From Bacteroidales bacterium (lineage in GTDB: Bacteria > Bacteroidota > Bacteroidia > Bacteroidales > Paludibacteraceae), in NCBI GenBank assembly GCA_900769035.1, contig CAAGFD010000195.1, forward strand, positions 1 to 9,144: 9,144 nt of DNA, given 5' to 3'. Shown in pieces: positions 6,835-9,144 of the stretch. Position 1 is the stretch's first letter. Every line of letters begins with the position of its first letter. The notes under the pieces are model-generated. The model was not told where the DNA came from and made no database searches. It was given only the letters and a program-made list of their open reading frames with translations. A program made the translations under genes and the position numbers.

Positions 6835-7948
6835 AGTAGTAATTATATTAATTCTAATCTTTTCAACTGTATTATCTTATTCTGCAGATATTAAGATCAA
6901 CGGTTTGTATTATACTCTTGATAAATATCGAAAAACCGCTGAAATAACATATCGTGGTGAAAATCCTTATAGTTATAAAGGAGAATATAAAGATGCTATT
7001 GATATTCCTTCTAAAGTGTCATACAAAGGGGTAGAATATAAAGTTATTTCAATTGATGAATGTGCATTCTTAGGATGCGAAGAGCTATTGTCTGTAAATA
7101 TTCCAAGTTCAATCGGTTATATTGGAGATTCCGCTTTTAAAAATTGTATTAATTTAATGTCAGTGTCTTTTACTAATAGTGTAAGAACTATAGGCGCAAT
7201 GGCTTTTCATAATACGAATTATCTAAATTCTATCCATTTTAATGGTACAATATACGATTATTGTAACATACAAATGAGATCTTCCTTCAAAGTTGGTTAC
7301 GATTTATATATCAATGGTGAAAAATTAAGCGATTTATATATCCCTGATGAATTGGAAAGCGTTAACCCTTTCTTATTCTCCGGTTCTAATATTATCTCAT
7401 TACATATACCGTATTCGATTAATAATATTTATGAGTCTGCATTTGCAAATTGTAAAAGACTGAAAGAGATTAAAATTTCAGGGGGTGTAAAATATATGTC
7501 TTATCATGCATTTTTCGGAACTGATAGTTTAAAGAAAATTGATTTTATTGGGTCTTTAAAAGAATGGTGTAATATAATTTTTGCTGATTGTTATTCAAAT
7601 CCAACTTATTATACTCATTCGCTATTTATAAACCATGAAAAAATTCAAGTCCTTAACATTCCGGATAATGTAACTGAAATTAAACATTATGCTTTTACTA
7701 ATATGGATATAACCGAAATTAATCTTAGTAGTTCTGTTATATCTTTTATGAGTTCGGCTATTGACGGTTGTGATAAATTAAAGAAAATTGTTTGTAATTC
7801 TTTTATGCCACCTGCAGTGTATGATGAATTTAGCCTTAAAGCCGATCAATTGTCTCTATATGTTCCTAAGAATGTATTGATGATGTATTTTGATCATCCT
7901 TTCTGGGGTAAATTTACAAATATTACTCCTATATTGGAAGAAGAATAG
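6824..7948 (+). CDS. Secreted BspA-like leucine-rich repeat protein
   Basis: From the ATG at 6824 the product has 374 residues. Residues 5-17 (VVIILILIFSTVL) are a hydrophobic signal-peptide core with likely cleavage near residues 20-21; no lipobox cysteine follows. After the N-terminal INGLYYTLD strand come LRR_5 (BspA/TpLRR) repeats with the pattern (S/C)AF-x-x-C/N-x-x-L-x-x-(V/I)-x-(I/F)-P-x-(S)-(V/I)-x-x-I, for example around 79-130 and 206-235. Two longer modules with YCNI or WCNI followed by LYING or LFINH lie at about 138-190 and 239-293. The C-terminus (SLYVPKNVLMMYFDHPFWGKF) is the usual BspA-family cap, and I see no type IX secretion tail. The family includes adhesins, but the partner is unknown. 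The frame continues upstream to a TTG at 6803, which would spoil the signal peptide; ATG 6827 is an equal alternative. The gene overlaps the yigZ-family gene by 11 bases. Confidence 0.87.
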   Translation: MMNKVVIILILIFSTVLSYSADIKINGLYYTLDKYRKTAEITYRGENPYSYKGEYKDAIDIPSKVSYKGVEYKVISIDECAFLGCEELLSVNIPSSIGYIGDSAFKNCINLMSVSFTNSVRTIGAMAFHNTNYLNSIHFNGTIYDYCNIQMRSSFKVGYDLYINGEKLSDLYIPDELESVNPFLFSGSNIISLHIPYSINNIYESAFANCKRLKEIKISGGVKYMSYHAFFGTDSLKKIDFIGSLKEWCNIIFADCYSNPTYYTHSLFINHEKIQVLNIPDNVTEIKHYAFTNMDITEINLSSSVISFMSSAIDGCDKLKKIVCNSFMPPAVYDEFSLKADQLSLYVPKNVLMMYFDHPFWGKFTNITPILEEE

Positions 7949-7950
7949 GT

Positions 7951-8364
7951 ATGGGTAGAATAATGTCGATAGATTATGGCCATGTACGAAGTGGTATTGC
8001 TGTGACTGATTCTTTACGTATTACGGCAAATGCATTGACTACAGTGATCACGAAGAATATTTTTGATTTTTTAGATACTTATCTTTCTAAAGAAATTATT
8101 GACATCTTAGTTGTCGGTTATCCGCGTAATTTAAAATATGAACTTGCAGATATTACTAAGGAGATAGATATCTTTATCAGTAAATTCTCTGAAAAATATC
8201 CAAATATAAAGGTTGAATTGATAGACGAACGGTTTACCAGTAAAATGGCTTTTCAAACTATGATTGATAGTGGTATAGGTAAAAAGGCTCGACAAAATAA
8301 AGCTTTAATTGATAAAATCAGTGCTACTATAATATTAGAAAATTATTTAGATTGGAATAAATAA
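7951..8364 (+). CDS. ruvX: Putative pre-16S rRNA nuclease / Holliday junction resolvase-like YqgF
   Basis: The 137-residue product has the RNase H-like fold of the YqgF family and the family's normal length. Conserved acidic sites are visible: D8 in SIDYG, D92/E93 in LIDERFTSKMA and D121 in LIDKISATIIL. VVGYP at 54-58 and the IGKKARQNK segment are also typical. In E. coli the homologue helps finish the 16S rRNA 5' end; a role in Holliday junction cleavage was proposed earlier for the family. The ATG is 2 bases after the LRR gene's stop. The next gene starts one base after its own stop. It is complete, with no unusual changes. Confidence 0.94.
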   Translation: MGRIMSIDYGHVRSGIAVTDSLRITANALTTVITKNIFDFLDTYLSKEIIDILVVGYPRNLKYELADITKEIDIFISKFSEKYPNIKVELIDERFTSKMAFQTMIDSGIGKKARQNKALIDKISATIILENYLDWNK

Positions 8365-8365
8365 A

Positions 8366-8932
8366 ATGAATGGAAAATTAGTGATTTTTTCTGCTCCTTC
8401 TGGTGCCGGAAAGAGTACAATTATTAATAAACTCCTTGCTAAAGGGTTAAAATTTAGTTTCTCAATATCCGCTACAAGTAGAGCTCCTCGCGGAACAGAA
8501 AAAAATGGCGTTGAGTATTGGTTTCTTTCTAAAGAGCAATTCCAAGATAAAATTAATAATAATGAGTTTGTTGAATACGAAGAGGTTTATCCTGGTTGTT
8601 TCTATGGTACATTGAAATCAGAAATAGATAATAAATTATTACTTGGTAATAATATGTTATTTGATGTAGATGTTAAGGGTGGTATGAATATTAAAAAGTA
8701 CTATGCTGATAATGCTTTATCTATTTTTATTCTACCTCCCAGTGTAGAAGTCCTAAAAGAAAGATTGATTAATAGGGCAACCGATTCTGCAGAAATGATA
8801 GAGAAGAGGGTAGCAAAAGCTAAATGGGAGATGTCTTTTGCAGACAATTTTGATGTTCAAATCATAAATGATGATTTAGAAATTGCTTTCGAAAAGGTTT
8901 ATTCCGTAATTAATGATTTTTTAAAAAAGTAG
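8366..8932 (+). CDS. gmk: Guanylate kinase
   Basis: This 188-residue cytoplasmic enzyme phosphorylates GMP to GDP with ATP. The P-loop is SAPSGAGKST at 9-18. The GMP-binding region TSRAPRGTEKNGVEYWF (37-53) carries R39, R42 and E45. The EYEEVYPGCFYGT segment ends with the conserved YGT (80-82), and DVDVKGG follows at 100-106. The lid has RLINRATDS with K-R-V-A-K-A after it. Length is slightly under the E. coli enzyme (about 207), as is common in Bacteroidota. The ATG lies one base after the ruvX stop, and nadD begins one base after the gmk stop; a gmk-nadD pair is common in Bacteroidales. Confidence 0.97.
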   Translation: MNGKLVIFSAPSGAGKSTIINKLLAKGLKFSFSISATSRAPRGTEKNGVEYWFLSKEQFQDKINNNEFVEYEEVYPGCFYGTLKSEIDNKLLLGNNMLFDVDVKGGMNIKKYYADNALSIFILPPSVEVLKERLINRATDSAEMIEKRVAKAKWEMSFADNFDVQIINDDLEIAFEKVYSVINDFLKK

Positions 8933-8933
8933 A

Positions 8934-9144
8934 ATGAACGTATTATTGTATTTCGGTTCGTTTAATCCTATACATAACGGGCATATTGGTCTTGCTTTAC
9001 ATCTGATGGAAAATTATAATTTTGATGAGATATGGTTTGTTGTATCTCCTCAAAATCCTTTGAAACAGAAATCTTCTTTGTGGAGAGATGATATCCGTTA
9101 TAACTTGGCAAAGGAGGCTTTAAGTAAATACAATAATTTTTACG
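8934..9144 (+). CDS. nadD: Nicotinate-nucleotide adenylyltransferase NadD, N-terminal part (runs off the right edge)
   Basis: Seventy codons from the ATG at 8934 are visible before the window ends. NadD joins nicotinate mononucleotide to AMP in NAD synthesis. The nucleotidyltransferase start YFGSFNPIHNGHIGLA (6-21) contains the HxGH motif (H14-N-G-H17) that binds ATP phosphates, and WFVVSPQNPLK (34-44) is the typical NadD segment, followed by the R-x-x-(M/L)-(A/L) type helix around 55-64. This separates it from CoaD, whose motif is T-x-G-H. The start is one base after the gmk stop, so it belongs to the same transcript. The gene is cut by the window, not broken. Confidence 0.94.
   Translation, partial: MNVLLYFGSFNPIHNGHIGLALHLMENYNFDEIWFVVSPQNPLKQKSSLWRDDIRYNLAKEALSKYNNFY

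Overview
The window is AT-rich DNA from a bacterium of the phylum Bacteroidota, most likely order Bacteroidales. Three things point there: promoter boxes of the Bacteroidota type (TTTG, 19-20 bases, TAnnTTTG), the absence of Shine-Dalgarno sequences before every gene, and lineage-typical proteins (DUF4290 protein, a MurF-Alr fusion derivative, a BspA-like leucine-rich repeat protein). A flavodiiron protein suggests an anaerobe that meets oxygen or nitric oxide. The species cannot be named from the sequence.

Layout. The left end is read on the minus strand: tsaB (862-155) followed, with an 11-base overlap, by the start of a DUF4290 gene that leaves the window at base 1. A 235-base intergenic region (863-1097) carries two back-to-back promoters, one for tsaB and one for an ECF-type sigma factor gene (1098-1706, plus strand). 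After a third promoter (1730-1761) comes a closely packed plus-strand series running to the right edge: fabD, a flavodiiron protein, nagB, an alanine racemase carrying a MurF remnant, a YigZ/IMPACT protein, a BspA-like secreted LRR protein, ruvX, gmk and the start of nadD. Gaps are 1 to 19 bases or short overlaps, and I see no terminator hairpin, so this is probably one long operon of at least nine genes.

How the genes fit together. Most are housekeeping: fatty-acid initiation (fabD), amino-sugar metabolism (nagB), D-alanine supply for the cell wall (alr), rRNA maturation or DNA repair (ruvX), guanine nucleotide supply (gmk), NAD synthesis (nadD) and tRNA t6A modification (tsaB). The flavodiiron protein adds oxygen/NO detoxification, and the LRR protein is the one exported, accessory-looking member.

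The most notable observation is the racemase gene. Bacteroidota usually encode a MurF-Alr fusion of over 800 residues. Here only the last MurF domain (about 150 residues, with altered signature motifs) remains ahead of an intact racemase. I see no mobile element, CRISPR array, RNA gene or clear new defence-like system; the window is mostly an ordinary core-genome region with this one striking rearranged gene.
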